From NCBI RefSeq assembly GCF_014203545.1, contig NZ_JACHJG010000003.1:620001-684000 (forward strand): DNA of 64,000 nt. The letters run 5' to 3'. Source of the stretch: Streptomyces netropsis (lineage in GTDB: Bacteria; Actinomycetota; Actinomycetes; Streptomycetales; Streptomycetaceae). Positions within the stretch are counted from its first letter, which is position 1. Every line of letters begins with the position of its first letter. The position numbers and the translations under genes are program-made. The notes under the pieces were generated by a model, which saw only the letters and a program-made list of their open reading frames with translations, was not told the DNA's origin and did no database searches. Shown here one piece after another: positions 43,636-53,212 of this stretch.

Positions 43636-44247
43636 ATGAACGACAGCCACGGGCGCCGCCGCCTCGTCCTCGCCTCCCAGTCCCCCGCCCGACTCGGCCT
43701 GCTGCGCCAGGCCGGGCTCGCGCCCGAGGTGATCGTCAGCGGTGTGGACGAGGACGCGATCACCGCGCCGACCCCCGCCGAGCTGGCGCGGGTGCTCGCC
43801 GAGGCGAAGGCCGCGGCCGTGGCCGGGCGGGCAGAGGCGGCCGGGGCGCTCGTCATCGGCTGCGACTCGGTGCTGGAGCTGGACGGCGAGGCCCTCGGCA
43901 AGCCCCGGGACGCCGAGGACGCCACCGCCCGCTGGAAGTCGATGCGCGGCCGGTCCGGAGTGCTCCGGACCGGCCACTGCGTCATCGACACGGCCGCCGG
44001 CCGCCAGGTCTCCGCGACCGCCTCGACGACGGTCCGCTTCGGCGAGCCGAGCGACGCCGAGATCGCCGCGTACGTGGCCTCGGGCGAGCCCCTGCACGTG
44101 GCGGGCGCGTTCACCCTCGACGGCCGCTCCGCGCCCTTCGTCGAGGGCATCGACGGCGACCACGGCAATGTCGTCGGCCTCTCGCTCCCCCTGCTCCGCA
44201 AGCAGCTCGCCGAGCTGGGCGTCGTGATCACCGACCTGTGGGTGTGA
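43636..44247 (+). CDS. maf: Maf family nucleotide pyrophosphatase
   Basis: Hydrolyses non-canonical or canonical NTPs to NMPs (dTTP/UTP or m7GTP types in the family). A 203-aa protein with [20 protein letters not shown] at residues 6-25, a [12 protein letters not shown] catalytic Asp region and the conserved [13 protein letters not shown] segment. The Streptomyces form has an insertion relative to B. subtilis Maf. Its position between the carboxylase genes is conserved as I recall. Confidence 0.92.
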   Translation: MNDSHGRRRLVLASQSPARLGLLRQAGLAPEVIVSGVDEDAITAPTPAELARVLAEAKAAAVAGRAEAAGALVIGCDSVLELDGEALGKPRDAEDATARWKSMRGRSGVLRTGHCVIDTAAGRQVSATASTTVRFGEPSDAEIAAYVASGEPLHVAGAFTLDGRSAPFVEGIDGDHGNVVGLSLPLLRKQLAELGVVITDLWV

Positions 44248-44284
44248 CGACCCGCTCCACGGCAGGGCGCCCTTCGGGCCGGCC

Positions 44285-44575
44285 CTAGAGCGGCAGGGCG
44301 CCGAGCACCGGGGAGAGGACCTCGGTGACCTGGCCGAGCTGACCCAGCTCGTTCAGCTTCTCGAGCTGCTGCAGCCTGCCGAGCTCGTCGGTGGCACCCG
44401 GGTAGATGCTGGTCTGCGGGTTGCCTTCCTTCGTCATCCCCGGCGGCGGGGTGACGACGTTGCCCGCCCTCGCGTTCGGCGGGGGTACGGGCGTGGGCGC
44501 GGCGGACGCGGAGGCGGCGGTCATCGTGAGAGCGGCGCCGGCCAGAGCGGCGGCGGCTGCAATGCGCTTGATCAT
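44285..44575 (-). CDS. small secreted protein
   Basis: A 96-aa protein with a signal peptide (residues 1-26, ending ASA) and a 70-residue mature part: Pro-rich first, then helical with LGRLQQLEKLNELGQLGQV and ending LSPVLGALPL. No membrane anchor or sortase signal. It weakly resembles the other small secreted protein at 59071 (both end with a hydrophobic Leu/Gly/Pro segment). The function is unknown. Confidence 0.78.
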   Translation of the reverse strand: MIKRIAAAAALAGAALTMTAASASAAPTPVPPPNARAGNVVTPPPGMTKEGNPQTSIYPGATDELGRLQQLEKLNELGQLGQVTEVLSPVLGALPL

Positions 44576-44819
44576 GACTTCACCAACGATGTCGTGTCAT
44601 CCCGGTCACCGACGCTTCGGCCACTCGGGGGCTCCTTCCCGGAAACCCCCATGGCGCTCGGCGGAGCTGCTAGGGATGCGGGCCCGGGCGGTTTCGGGGA
44701 CGGCCGTGCCAAGCTGGTAGGCCCGTCCGGGGCCGCCGAGGACCCGTATCCGCTGCACACCCGTGGCCGCCGAAGACTCGTATCCACCGAAGATCTGACT
44801 TCCGAGGAGCCGTTCCGTC

Positions 44820-45605
44820 ATGCCGCAGTCCGTCGACCGCGCCCTGGACGTGCTGGACGCCGTCGCCGCGTCCGACGGGCCGGTGCCCGCCAAGGCGCTC
44901 GCCCGGCAGCTGGGCTGCGGCCTGTCGACGGTCTACGACCTGCTCGGTACCCTCACCGCGCGCGGCCATCTGGTCCGCGGCTCCGGCGGCTACACCCTCG
45001 GCTACCGCGTCCCCTCCCTGCACAGCGCCTTCCAGCGGCAGATGCGGATGGACGAGCGGGTGCACGAGCTGCTCGCCCGGGTACGGCGGGCGGCCGGGGC
45101 GGACACGTACTTCAGCACCTACCGGGACGGGGACATCGCCGTCCTCGCCGGAACGGCGGCCTCCTACCCGGCCACCGGGGGCTTCTCCGTCGGCCGCGAC
45201 ACCGACGGACACGCCACCGCCCACGGCAAGGTCCTGCTCGCCGCCCTCCCCCGGGCGGCCCGGCTGCGCTATCTCTCGGACTCCGGGATGCGGGCCATCA
45301 CCCCCCGCACGATCACCTCGCCGGAACGGCTGGATCTGGAGCTCCGACAGGTACGCCGCAGCGGCGTCGCGGTGGAGGTGGAGGAGTGCGCACCGGGCGT
45401 GGCCTGCATCGCGGTGCCCGTACCGGGTGTCGGCGGGGCCCCGGCGCAGGCCGTATCGGCGGCGCTGCCACTGGCCGATTTCCATCGGCGCAGGCACCAG
45501 GTGACCGAGGTGATGCGCCATGTCGCCGCAGAGGCCGGAAAGTTGGCCGACTCGGGGACGCTACTGGTGGGTAAGCCAACCGTCGAGAGGCCCGGCACCC
45601 CCTGA
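44820..45605 (+). CDS. IclR family transcriptional regulator
   Basis: A 261-aa regulator. The N-terminal winged helix (SVDRALDVLDAVAASDGPV, then AKALARQLGCGLSTVYDLLGTL) is followed by a GAF-like effector domain (DTYFSTYRDGDIAVLAGTA, and HATAHGKVLLAALP, the family signature). The effector is unknown. Divergent from the small secreted protein gene; it precedes accA2. Confidence 0.9.
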   Translation: MPQSVDRALDVLDAVAASDGPVPAKALARQLGCGLSTVYDLLGTLTARGHLVRGSGGYTLGYRVPSLHSAFQRQMRMDERVHELLARVRRAAGADTYFSTYRDGDIAVLAGTAASYPATGGFSVGRDTDGHATAHGKVLLAALPRAARLRYLSDSGMRAITPRTITSPERLDLELRQVRRSGVAVEVEECAPGVACIAVPVPGVGGAPAQAVSAALPLADFHRRRHQVTEVMRHVAAEAGKLADSGTLLVGKPTVERPGTP

Positions 45606-45890
45606 CGCCCACCCCAACGCCCCGGGCGAGAGCGCAAACTTTGTGTCACCCGTTCGTAGGGACTCCACAAAGAATCGGCACCGCCACTCCCGGGCACTCA
45701 TCGAGACCTTGACCACATCGTCACCGGCGCAGCACTCCAGGAAACGCGGCGTACCGTGGGGGATCTGGGAACTTCAGCCCATAGGGCGCTTCCGTTTAAC
45801 GCTCCGTGTGGGCAAGGTCACCCTGGAAGTCGGGTCGGCACAGAGTGTTGCCAGTACCTAAACTCACCTTGTTTCAAGGAGGGAGCCATC
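45606..45890. promoter_or_regulatory. control region upstream of accA2
   Basis: A 285-nt gap upstream of accA2 that should contain its promoter. A strong AAGGAGGGA ribosome binding site ends about 8 nt before the GTG. I could not identify a confident -35/-10 pair. No gene is supported. Confidence 0.5.
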
Positions 45891-47645
45891 GTGCGCAAGG
45901 TGCTCATCGCCAACCGTGGCGAAATCGCTGTCCGCGTTGCTCGTGCGTGCCGGGATGCCGGGATCGCGAGTGTGGCGGTCTATGCCGACCCGGACCGTGA
46001 CGCGTTGCATGTCCGCGCGGCCGACGAGGCCTACGCGCTGGGCGGTGACACCCCGGCGACGAGCTACCTCGACGTGGCCAAGGTGCTTGCCGCGGCAGCC
46101 GAATCGGGTGCGGACGCCATCCACCCCGGGTACGGATTTCTGTCCGAGAACGCCGAATTCGCGCAGGCCGTCCTCGACGCCGGTCTGACCTGGATCGGCC
46201 CGCCCCCGCAGGCCATCCGCGACCTCGGTGACAAGGTGGCGGCCCGTCATATCGCGCAGCGGGCGGGTGCCCCGCTCGTCGCCGGCACCTCCGACCCGGT
46301 CTCCGGGGCGGACGAGGTCGTCGCCTTCGCCGAGGAACACGGCCTGCCGATCGCCATCAAGGCCGCCTTCGGCGGCGGCGGTCGCGGTCTGAAGGTCGCC
46401 CGTACCCTCGAAGAGGTACCGGAGTTGTACGACTCCGCCGTCCGCGAGGCCGTCGCCGCCTTCGGTCGCGGCGAGTGCTTCGTGGAGCGCTACCTGGACC
46501 GGCCGCGTCACGTCGAGACGCAGTGCCTGGCCGACAAGCACGGCAACGTCGTGGTGGTCTCCACCCGCGACTGCTCGCTCCAGCGCCGCCACCAGAAGCT
46601 CGTGGAAGAGGCCCCGGCCCCCTTCCTCACCCCGGAGCAGAACGCGGAGCTCTACCGCGCCTCCAAGGCCATCCTGCGCGAGGCCCACTACGAGGGCGCG
46701 GGCACGTGCGAGTTCCTCGTGGGCCAGGACGGCACGATCTCCTTCCTGGAGGTCAACACCCGTCTCCAGGTCGAGCACCCGGTCACCGAAGAGGTCACCG
46801 GCATCGACCTGGTCCGCGAGATGTTCCGGATCGCCGACGGCGAGGAGCTCGGTTACGACGACCCGCCGCTGCGCGGTCACTCGTTCGAGTTCCGCATCAA
46901 CGGCGAGGACCCGGGTCGGAACTTCCTCCCCGCCCCCGGCACGGTGACCCGCTTCGACCCGCCGTCGGGTCCGGGCGTGCGCCTGGACGCCGGCGTCGAG
47001 AGCGGCTCGGTCATCGGCCCGGCGTGGGACTCCCTGCTCGCCAAGCTCATCATCACGGGCGCCACGCGTGAGCAGGCGCTCCAGCGCGCCGCACGGGCCC
47101 TGGGCGAGTTCACCGTCGAGGGCATGGCCACGGCGATCCCCTTCCACCAGGCGGTCGTCACCGACCCGGCGTTCACGGCGGACCCGTTCAAGGTCCACAC
47201 CCGCTGGATCGAGACCGAGTTCGAGAACACCATCCCCGCCTTCGCCGGCGCGGTGGCGGACGAGGACGAGGAGGCGCCGGGCCGCGAGACCGTGGTCGTC
47301 GAGGTCGGCGGCAAGCGCCTGGAGGTCTCCCTGCCCTCCTCGCTCGGCATGACCATCGCCCGCACCGCCGCCGCGGGCGGCGCGAAGCCGAAGCGCCGCG
47401 CGGCCAAGAAGGCCGGCTCGGCGGCCTCCGGTGACGCGCTCGCGTCCCCGATGCAGGGCACCATCGTGAAGGTCGCGGTCGAAGAGGGCCAGGAAGTGGC
47501 CGCGGGCGACCTGATCGTGGTCCTGGAGGCCATGAAGATGGAGCAGCCGCTGAACGCGCACCGCGCGGGCACGGTCAAGGGCATCACCGCCGAGGTCGGC
47601 GCCTCGGTCTCCTCCGGTGCCGTCATCTGCGAGATCAAGGACTGA
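45891..47645 (+). CDS. accA2: acetyl/propionyl-CoA carboxylase alpha subunit (biotin carboxylase plus BCCP)
   Basis: Carboxylates its own biotin with bicarbonate and ATP, then hands CO2 to beta subunits such as PccB. A 584-aa protein: a biotin carboxylase domain (1-450) with the ATP-grasp glycine loop [13 protein letters not shown] and [14 protein letters not shown], and a C-terminal biotinyl domain with [12 protein letters not shown], whose Lys is biotinylated by BirA. The [11 protein letters not shown] linker is typical of Streptomyces AccA1/AccA2. GTG start with AAGGAGGGA upstream. Confidence 0.95.
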   Translation: MRKVLIANRGEIAVRVARACRDAGIASVAVYADPDRDALHVRAADEAYALGGDTPATSYLDVAKVLAAAAESGADAIHPGYGFLSENAEFAQAVLDAGLTWIGPPPQAIRDLGDKVAARHIAQRAGAPLVAGTSDPVSGADEVVAFAEEHGLPIAIKAAFGGGGRGLKVARTLEEVPELYDSAVREAVAAFGRGECFVERYLDRPRHVETQCLADKHGNVVVVSTRDCSLQRRHQKLVEEAPAPFLTPEQNAELYRASKAILREAHYEGAGTCEFLVGQDGTISFLEVNTRLQVEHPVTEEVTGIDLVREMFRIADGEELGYDDPPLRGHSFEFRINGEDPGRNFLPAPGTVTRFDPPSGPGVRLDAGVESGSVIGPAWDSLLAKLIITGATREQALQRAARALGEFTVEGMATAIPFHQAVVTDPAFTADPFKVHTRWIETEFENTIPAFAGAVADEDEEAPGRETVVVEVGGKRLEVSLPSSLGMTIARTAAAGGAKPKRRAAKKAGSAASGDALASPMQGTIVKVAVEEGQEVAAGDLIVVLEAMKMEQPLNAHRAGTVKGITAEVGASVSSGAVICEIKD

Positions 47646-47664
47646 CCACCGGCTCAGCGCTGTG

Positions 47665-47710
47665 GCCGCGGGCCCCGACCGGATCACTCCGGCCGGGGCC
47701 CGCGGCTTTT
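47665..47710 (+). terminator. accA2 rho-independent terminator
   Basis: A perfect 13-bp GC stem (47665-47677 with 47694-47706), extended by 4 inner pairs after one mismatch and followed by TTTT (47707-47710), 19 nt after the accA2 stop. Confidence 0.92.
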
Positions 47711-47740
47711 GGCCGGGCCAAGCCCCCACCAAGCCCGCCC

Positions 47741-47850
47741 GCACCTTCAGCCCGCCCGCACCTTCCAGTCCGCCCGGCGCTCAAGCACACCAGCCGCACC
47801 TTCAAGCCCGCCCGGTCGCACCTTCAAGCCCGTCCGGCGATTGAGGACAC
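47741..47850. repeat. cluster of GCACCTTCAAGCCCG repeats
   Basis: Four imperfect copies of a GCACCTTCAAG-CCCGCC unit begin at about 47741, 47758, 47796 and 47818. The last runs into GCCCGTCCGGCGATTGAGGAC, the reverse complement of the core of the 34316 array. The remaining intergenic DNA to 48047 has no gene. Confidence 0.75.
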
Positions 47851-48047
47851 CACCGAGCCGCAGGCTCACACCGCGGACCCCGCCCCACCGAGCCCGCCGG
47901 GCCACGCCAGCCGCACACTCACGCCGGCCGCCGGCCACCCCGGCAGTTGTCCACCCACCCGCCGGGAGGCAAATGGCATCCTTGGACCCGCGGGGACCGA
48001 AGGCCGTACGCGGCCATGTGAGCGCACCGAGCGGGAGGACGACGTAA

Positions 48048-48650
48048 ATGGCGACCGATACGGCGCAGACGTCACCACGACCCATGCGCGCGGACGCGCG
48101 GCGCAACTACGAGCGGCTGCTCGTGGAAGCCCGCACCGCCTTCACGCAGCACGGCACGGACGCCTCCCTCGAGGACATCGCCCGGCGGGCCGGCGTCGGC
48201 ATCGGGACGCTCTACCGGCACTTCCCCAACCGCACGGCCTTGATGAGCGCGGTCTTCCAGGGCGAGGTCGACGCCCTCCTCACCCGCTCGCGGGAGCTGC
48301 TGGCGGCACCCGAGCCGTGCCGGGCGCTCGTGGACTGGCTGCGGGCCATCGTGGCCCACGCCAGCACCTACCGGGGGCTGTCACGGGCCCTGATGGCCGC
48401 GCAGAGCGACGAGGCGTCCGCCCTGTCGCGGTGCAGCCTGCCGATGCGGGAGGCGGGCAGCACGCTGCTCGCCCGCGCTCAGCGGGCCGGGGCGGTCCGG
48501 TCGGATGTGGACATCGTCGATCTGATGCAGCTGACGAATGCGATTTCCCTGGCGGTCGAACAGTCTCCGGACGATCCGGAGTTGGCCGACCGCCTGCTGA
48601 TGTTGACGCTCACCGGTCTCAAGGCGCCCTCGGACCCCGGGCGGGGCTGA
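48048..48650 (+). CDS. TetR family transcriptional regulator
   Basis: A 200-aa regulator. The N-terminal HTH has RAGVGIGTLYRHFPNRTALMSAVF (split by the usual YRHFP turn), and the C-terminal ligand domain has the SetR-type arrangement of helices. The ligand is unknown. GAGGACGACG precedes the ATG. It ends convergently with deoR with 2 nt between stop codons. Confidence 0.9.
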   Translation: MATDTAQTSPRPMRADARRNYERLLVEARTAFTQHGTDASLEDIARRAGVGIGTLYRHFPNRTALMSAVFQGEVDALLTRSRELLAAPEPCRALVDWLRAIVAHASTYRGLSRALMAAQSDEASALSRCSLPMREAGSTLLARAQRAGAVRSDVDIVDLMQLTNAISLAVEQSPDDPELADRLLMLTLTGLKAPSDPGRG

Positions 48651-48652
48651 GG

Positions 48653-49675
48653 TCAGCGCCGCCGCGGCGCCAGGTCCGCCACCCGGGCCGTGGGCTGGTC
48701 GCCCATGCCGGAGGCGCTGCGGAGCTGAGGCGCGCCCGGCTGGCCGCCCTGGCCCGGGCCGGGGTTCTGACCGGGCCCCAGCGGGATGCTGCGACGCTGC
48801 CCCGGCAGGGGCGGCACGTCGCGCACCTCGCGGCGGCGGGAGGAGGGGACCTCACCGCCGGAGGCACCCCCCGGCCCCGAGCCCGACCCCGCGCCGGGCC
48901 CGGCGACCGAGATGTGCACGCCCTGGTCGGCGAGCGCCTGGAGTTCCGTGGCGGCACGGTCGTCGTGCCCGGGCGGCTCGTCGGTCACGAGTCTCGTGAT
49001 GACGTCCGTGGGCACCGTCTGGAACATCGTGTCGGTGCCCAGCTTCGTGTGGTCCGCGAGCACCACGACCTCCGCGGCGGCCTGCACCAGCGCCCGGTCC
49101 ACGCTCGCGGAGAGCATGTTGGACGTGGAGAGCCCGCGCTCGGCGGTCAGTCCGCTCCCCGACAGGAACGCCCGGGTCACCCGCAGGCCCTGCAGGGACT
49201 GCTCGGCCCCGCTGCCCACCAAGGCGTAGTTGGACCCGCGCAGGGTGCCACCGGTCATGACGACCTCGACCCGGTTGGCGTGCGCGAGCGCCTGCGCGAC
49301 GAGCAGGGAGTTGGTGACCACGGTCAGACCCGGTACCCGCGCGAGCCGGCGGGCCAGCTCCTGCGTGGTCGTACCGGCGCCGACGACGACGGCCTCGCCC
49401 TCGTCGACGAAGCTCGCCGCGAGATCGGCGATGGCCGTCTTCTCGGCGGTCGCTAGATGGGATTTCTGCGGGAAGCCGGACTCCCTGGTGAAACCGCCCG
49501 GCAGCACCGCACCGCCGTGCCGGCGGTCGAGCAGTCCTTCTGCCTCCAATGCCCGCACGTCCCGCCGTACGGTCACTTCGGAGGTCTGGACGACGCGGGC
49601 GAGCTCCCGGAGCGAAACCGCTCCGTTGGCGCGCACCATTTCGAGGATCAATTGACGACGTTCTGCAGCGAACAC
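48653..49675 (-). CDS. DeoR family transcriptional regulator
   Basis: A 340-aa regulator: an N-terminal HTH (RRQLILEMVRANGAVSLRELARVVQTSEVTVRRDVRALE), a sugar-phosphate-sensing DeoR C-terminal domain (VVVGAGTTTQELARRL, VVTNSLLVAQAL, LADHTKLG), then a disordered Gly/Pro/Arg tail of about 80 residues. The location beside punA, pgm and deoC, together with the shared palindrome at punA and deoC, suggests it represses nucleoside catabolism. The GTG at 49675 matches homologues; it has no Shine-Dalgarno, but TACTGT ends 7 nt upstream, consistent with a leaderless mRNA. An ATG at 49702 is possible. Confidence 0.88.
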   Translation of the reverse strand: MFAAERRQLILEMVRANGAVSLRELARVVQTSEVTVRRDVRALEAEGLLDRRHGGAVLPGGFTRESGFPQKSHLATAEKTAIADLAASFVDEGEAVVVGAGTTTQELARRLARVPGLTVVTNSLLVAQALAHANRVEVVMTGGTLRGSNYALVGSGAEQSLQGLRVTRAFLSGSGLTAERGLSTSNMLSASVDRALVQAAAEVVVLADHTKLGTDTMFQTVPTDVITRLVTDEPPGHDDRAATELQALADQGVHISVAGPGAGSGSGPGGASGGEVPSSRRREVRDVPPLPGQRRSIPLGPGQNPGPGQGGQPGAPQLRSASGMGDQPTARVADLAPRRR

Positions 49676-49781
49676 GAAACCGACAGTAACGCCAACGCGC
49701 ATCCGTTTTCAGCAGGTTGCAGCAATTAACGGAAGTTGTCCGCTACGCAACCCGCGAAGTGATATAGGGGGAACCGGAAGA

Positions 49782-49844
49782 AGAGGCCCCGGCTCCCCTT
49801 GCGCCGGGGGCCGGGACTCCCGTGGGACCTCCCGTGGGGCCTCT
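49782..49844 (-). terminator. branched GC-rich hairpin after the quinone dehydrogenase gene
   Basis: Outer arms AGAGGCCCC (49782-49790) and GGGGCCTCT (49836-49844) enclose a second CCCGG/CCGGG stem. It lies just past the 49860 stop on the minus strand. Confidence 0.5.
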
Positions 49845-49859
49845 CCCGCCGGCCTCGCG

Positions 49860-51308
49860 CTAGCCCTCCCGCTGCGCCTTGCGGGTGTGCAGCTGACGGG
49901 CCACCTCGGCGATCGAACCGGACAGCGACGGGTACACCGTGAAGGCGTTCGCGATCTGCTCCACGGTCAGATTGTTGTCGACCGCGATCGAGATGGGGTG
50001 AATCAGCTCGCTGGCCCGGGGCGAGACCACGACGCCGCCGACCACGATGCCCGTGCCGGGGCGGCAGAACATCTTGACGAAACCGTCCCGGATGCCCTGC
50101 ATCTTCGCCCGCGGATTGCGCAGCAGCGGCAGCTTCACCACCCGGGCGTCAATGCGGCCGGCGTCGACATCGGCCTGCGTATAGCCGACCGTGGCAATCT
50201 CCGGATCCGTAAATACGTTCGCGGATACAGCCTTGAGATTCAGCGGCGCGACCGCGTCGCCCAGGAAGTGGTACATGGCGATCCGGCCCTGCATGGCGGC
50301 GACCGACGCCAGTGCGAAGACCCCCGTGCAGTCGCCGGCCGCGTAGACGCCGGGCGCGCTCGTACGCGAGACCTTGTCGGTCCAGACGTGCCCCGAGTCC
50401 TTGAGCCGGACCCCGGACTCCTCCAGACCGATCCCCGCCGTATTGGGAATCGAGCCGACCGCCATCAGACAGTGCGTACCGGTGATGACCCGGCCGTCCG
50501 CCAGCGTCACCTCGACCCGGTCGCCCACCCGTTTGGCGGACTGGGCCCGGGAGCGCGACATCACGTTCATGCCGCGGCGCCGGAAGACGTCCTCCAGCAC
50601 GGCGGCCGCGTCCGGGTCCTCACCCGGCAGCACCCGGTCGCGCGAGGACACCAGGGTGACCTTCGAGCCGAGCGCCTGGTACGCGCCGGCGAACTCGGCG
50701 CCGGTGACGCCCGAGCCCACCACGATCAGCTCTTCGGGCAGCTCCTCCAGGTCGTAGACCTGGGTCCAGTTCAGGATCCGCTCGCCGTCCGGCAGCGCGT
50801 CCGGGATCTCCCGCGGGTGCGCGCCCGTGGCGATCAGCACCGCGTCCGCGACGAGGGTCTCCTCCGAGCCGTCCGCGGCCCGTACGACGACCTTGCGCGA
50901 GCCGTCCGGGGCCTGGTTCGGCTCCAGGCGGCCGCGGCCGCGCATGACCCGGCCGCCCGCACGCGTCACCGAGGCGGTGATGTCGTGCGACTGGGCCAGC
51001 GCCAGGCGCTTCACACGCCGGTTCACCTTGCCCAGGTCCACGCCCACGACGCGCGCCGCCTGCTCCAGATGCGGCGTGTCGTCGGCGACGATGATCCCCA
51101 GCTCCTCGTAGGAGGAGTCGAAGGTCGTCATCACCTCAGCCGTCGCGATAAGAGTCTTCGAGGGCACGCAGTCGGTGAGCACCGACGCCCCGCCCAGACC
51201 GTCGCAGTCGACGACGGTCACCTCCGCGCCGAGCTGCGCGGCGACGAGCGCCGCCTCATAGCCGCCGGGTCCGCCACCGATGATCACGATCCGAGTCACG
51301 TATTCCAT
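49860..51308 (-). CDS. NAD(P)H-quinone dehydrogenase, LpdA-like flavoprotein
   Basis: A 482-aa member of the lipoamide-dehydrogenase fold: FAD-binding GGGPGGYEAA (residues 11-20), NAD-binding VVGSGVTGAEFAGAY, and a C-terminal dimer domain with HPISIAVDNNLTVEQIANAF. The active-site disulfide is incomplete: Cys47 (TDCVPSK) is present but the first Cys is Ser42 (GGASVL). It cannot be a classical disulfide reductase and fits the mycobacterial LpdA (Rv3303c) quinone-reductase type. An in-frame GTG at 51299 is an alternative start. Confidence 0.92.
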   Translation of the reverse strand: MEYVTRIVIIGGGPGGYEAALVAAQLGAEVTVVDCDGLGGASVLTDCVPSKTLIATAEVMTTFDSSYEELGIIVADDTPHLEQAARVVGVDLGKVNRRVKRLALAQSHDITASVTRAGGRVMRGRGRLEPNQAPDGSRKVVVRAADGSEETLVADAVLIATGAHPREIPDALPDGERILNWTQVYDLEELPEELIVVGSGVTGAEFAGAYQALGSKVTLVSSRDRVLPGEDPDAAAVLEDVFRRRGMNVMSRSRAQSAKRVGDRVEVTLADGRVITGTHCLMAVGSIPNTAGIGLEESGVRLKDSGHVWTDKVSRTSAPGVYAAGDCTGVFALASVAAMQGRIAMYHFLGDAVAPLNLKAVSANVFTDPEIATVGYTQADVDAGRIDARVVKLPLLRNPRAKMQGIRDGFVKMFCRPGTGIVVGGVVVSPRASELIHPISIAVDNNLTVEQIANAFTVYPSLSGSIAEVARQLHTRKAQREG

Positions 51309-51505
51309 TGTCCCGCACCCATCAAAGCGAATCCTTCCGGGGCCCGTATACGCGATTTCGCACGTAATACACCGTGATCCAGGCGATCCCGTCCGGGGCG
51401 GCATCCGAGGATCCGTACGAGGTTCGGCAGCAGGTTCCGCGCGAACCCTCCTTCGAGACTGCCACCCCAAATGCCGTCCCGCCTCACTCCCGTACCCTCA
51501 GAACC

Positions 51506-51943
51506 ATGTCGCTCTACGCCGCGTACGCCGGCAACCTCGACGCGCGGCTGATGTCCCGCCGCGCACCGCACTCGCCGCTGCGCGGCACGGGCTGGCTCGC
51601 CGACTGGCGGCTGACCTTCGGTGGGGAGCAGATGGGCTGGGAGGGGGCGCTCGCGACGGTCGTCGAGGCACCGCGCTCCCAGGTCTTCGTCGCCCTCTAC
51701 GACATCGCCCCGATGGACGAGGACTCGATGGACCGTTGGGAGGGTGTCGGCCTCGACATCTACCGGCGGATGCGAGTCCGGGTCCACACCCTGGACGGCG
51801 AGGAACCCGCGTGGATCTACGTCCTGAACGGTTATGAGGGCGGGCTGCCCTCCGCGCGCTACCTCGGCGAGATCGCGGACGCCGCGGAGTCGGCGGGCGC
51901 ACCCCACGACTACGTCATGGAGCTGCGCAAGCGGCCCTGCTGA
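51506..51943 (+). CDS. gamma-glutamylcyclotransferase-like protein
   Basis: A 145-aa protein of the GGCT/AIG2 cupredoxin-like superfamily: N-terminal SLYAAYAGNLDARLMSRRAP with the substrate-loop YAxYAxNLD pattern, then DSMDRWEGVGLDIYRR, which supplies the acidic catalytic region. The substrate is not known. It is divergent from the LpdA-like gene, followed by punA on the same strand. Confidence 0.87.
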   Translation: MSLYAAYAGNLDARLMSRRAPHSPLRGTGWLADWRLTFGGEQMGWEGALATVVEAPRSQVFVALYDIAPMDEDSMDRWEGVGLDIYRRMRVRVHTLDGEEPAWIYVLNGYEGGLPSARYLGEIADAAESAGAPHDYVMELRKRPC

Positions 51944-52008
51944 GCGGTGACGACTTCGTCTCGTCACAACGCACAAAGCAACAATCGGAACACCGTGACC
52001 AGCGACAT

Positions 52009-52020
52009 CTACGCGCGTAG
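52009..52020. promoter_or_regulatory. CTACGCGCGTAG palindrome upstream of punA
   Basis: A perfect 12-bp palindrome 26 nt before the punA start codon. An identical copy lies between the -35 and -10 of deoC (55664-55675). It overlaps the promoter region (GTGACC at 51995-52000 upstream, TACCCT at 52033-52038 downstream), so it is placed like a repressor site. Confidence 0.7.
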
Positions 52021-52045
52021 GCGAATAGCGGCTACCCTCGTCCGC

Positions 52046-52867
52046 GTGAACGCATCAGTTACTCCCGACATCCAGGCCGACCCGTACGCGGCGGCCGACG
52101 CCGCCGCCGCCCGTCTTCGCGAGCTCACGGGCGCCGAGACCCACGACGTCGCCCTGGTCATGGGCAGCGGCTGGCTCCCGGCGACCGAGGCGCTCGGCAC
52201 CCCCGAGGCCGAATTCCCGGTCACCGAGCTCCCCGGCTTCACCGCCGCCGCCGTCGCGGGCCACGCGGGCACGGTTCGCTCCTACAAGGTCAACGACAAG
52301 CGCGCGCTCGTCTTCCTGGGCCGCACGCACTACTACGAGGGCCGCGGCGTCGCCGCCGTCGTCCACGGCGTCCGCACGTCCGTCGCCGCCGGCTGCAAGA
52401 CCGTCGTCCTGACCAACGGCTGCGGCGGCCTCCGCGAGGGCATGCGCCCCGGTCAGCCGGTGCTGATCAGCGACCACATCAACCTCACGGCCACGTCGCC
52501 GATCGTCGGCGCGAACTTCGTCGACCTCACCGACCTGTACTCGCAGCGTCTGCGCACCCTGTGCCAGGAGGTGGACCCCACCCTGGAGGAGGGCGTCTAC
52601 GTCCAGCTCCCCGGCCCGCACTACGAGACGCCGGCGGAGATCAAGATGGTCCGCACGCTCGGCGGCGACCTGGTCGGCATGTCCACCACGCTCGAGGCGA
52701 TCGCCGCGCGTGAGGCGGGCGCCGAGGTGCTGGGCATCTCCCTGGTGACGAACCTCGCCGCGGGCATGACGGGCGAGCCGCTCAACCACGAAGAGGTGCT
52801 CCAGGCGGGCCGCGACTCCGCCGCCCAGATGGGCGACCTCCTGGCCCGGGTCCTCCCGCGCCTGTAA
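52046..52867 (+). CDS. punA: purine-nucleoside phosphorylase
   Basis: Splits purine nucleosides with phosphate into base and (deoxy)ribose 1-phosphate. A 273-aa trimeric-class PNP with [45 protein letters not shown] and [14 protein letters not shown], and a base-binding [10 protein letters not shown]. The GTG at 52046 has no Shine-Dalgarno; TACCCT ends 7 nt before it, so a leaderless transcript is possible. A 20-bp hairpin terminator follows. The product ribose phosphates feed pgm and deoC downstream. Confidence 0.94.
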   Translation: MNASVTPDIQADPYAAADAAAARLRELTGAETHDVALVMGSGWLPATEALGTPEAEFPVTELPGFTAAAVAGHAGTVRSYKVNDKRALVFLGRTHYYEGRGVAAVVHGVRTSVAAGCKTVVLTNGCGGLREGMRPGQPVLISDHINLTATSPIVGANFVDLTDLYSQRLRTLCQEVDPTLEEGVYVQLPGPHYETPAEIKMVRTLGGDLVGMSTTLEAIAAREAGAEVLGISLVTNLAAGMTGEPLNHEEVLQAGRDSAAQMGDLLARVLPRL

Positions 52868-52879
52868 TTCCCCGTACCG

Positions 52880-52933
52880 AAGGATGTGGCCCGGTGCCGA
52901 CCGGTCGAAGGGCCGGCACCGGGCCACATCCTT
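52880..52933 (+). terminator. punA terminator
   Basis: A perfect 20-bp inverted repeat (52880-52899 with 52914-52933) with a 14-nt loop, starting 12 nt after the punA stop. Confidence 0.92.
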
Positions 52934-53212
52934 GCCCGGAATCGCTCCCGCAGGCGAAGGCCCGAGGTTGCACGATTCGTCACCGGGCATCCCCTCGGGG
53001 AGCAAGGCCGGCACCTGCCCCACCGGCAGGGGGAGAGGCGGTCGGCGCGGGCCCGGCAAGGGGCGTACAGCGTGATTTACGGGCCCACGTACGGGGCACG
53101 CAGTAGCAACACCGAGCACGGCCCCCGCAGGGATCACACCGCCCGGCCCCCGAACCGCACCGCCCCCGCCCCCACACCCACCCACCCCCCGAATCCCTCC
53201 GGAGGAGAACCC
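52934..53212. other. intergenic region upstream of pgm
   Basis: No gene is supported. With the punA terminator behind it, this stretch should hold a separate promoter for pgm, but I cannot identify one. It contains no CTACGCGCGTAG palindrome. A good ribosome binding site (GGAGGAGAA) lies at its end. Confidence 0.5.
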
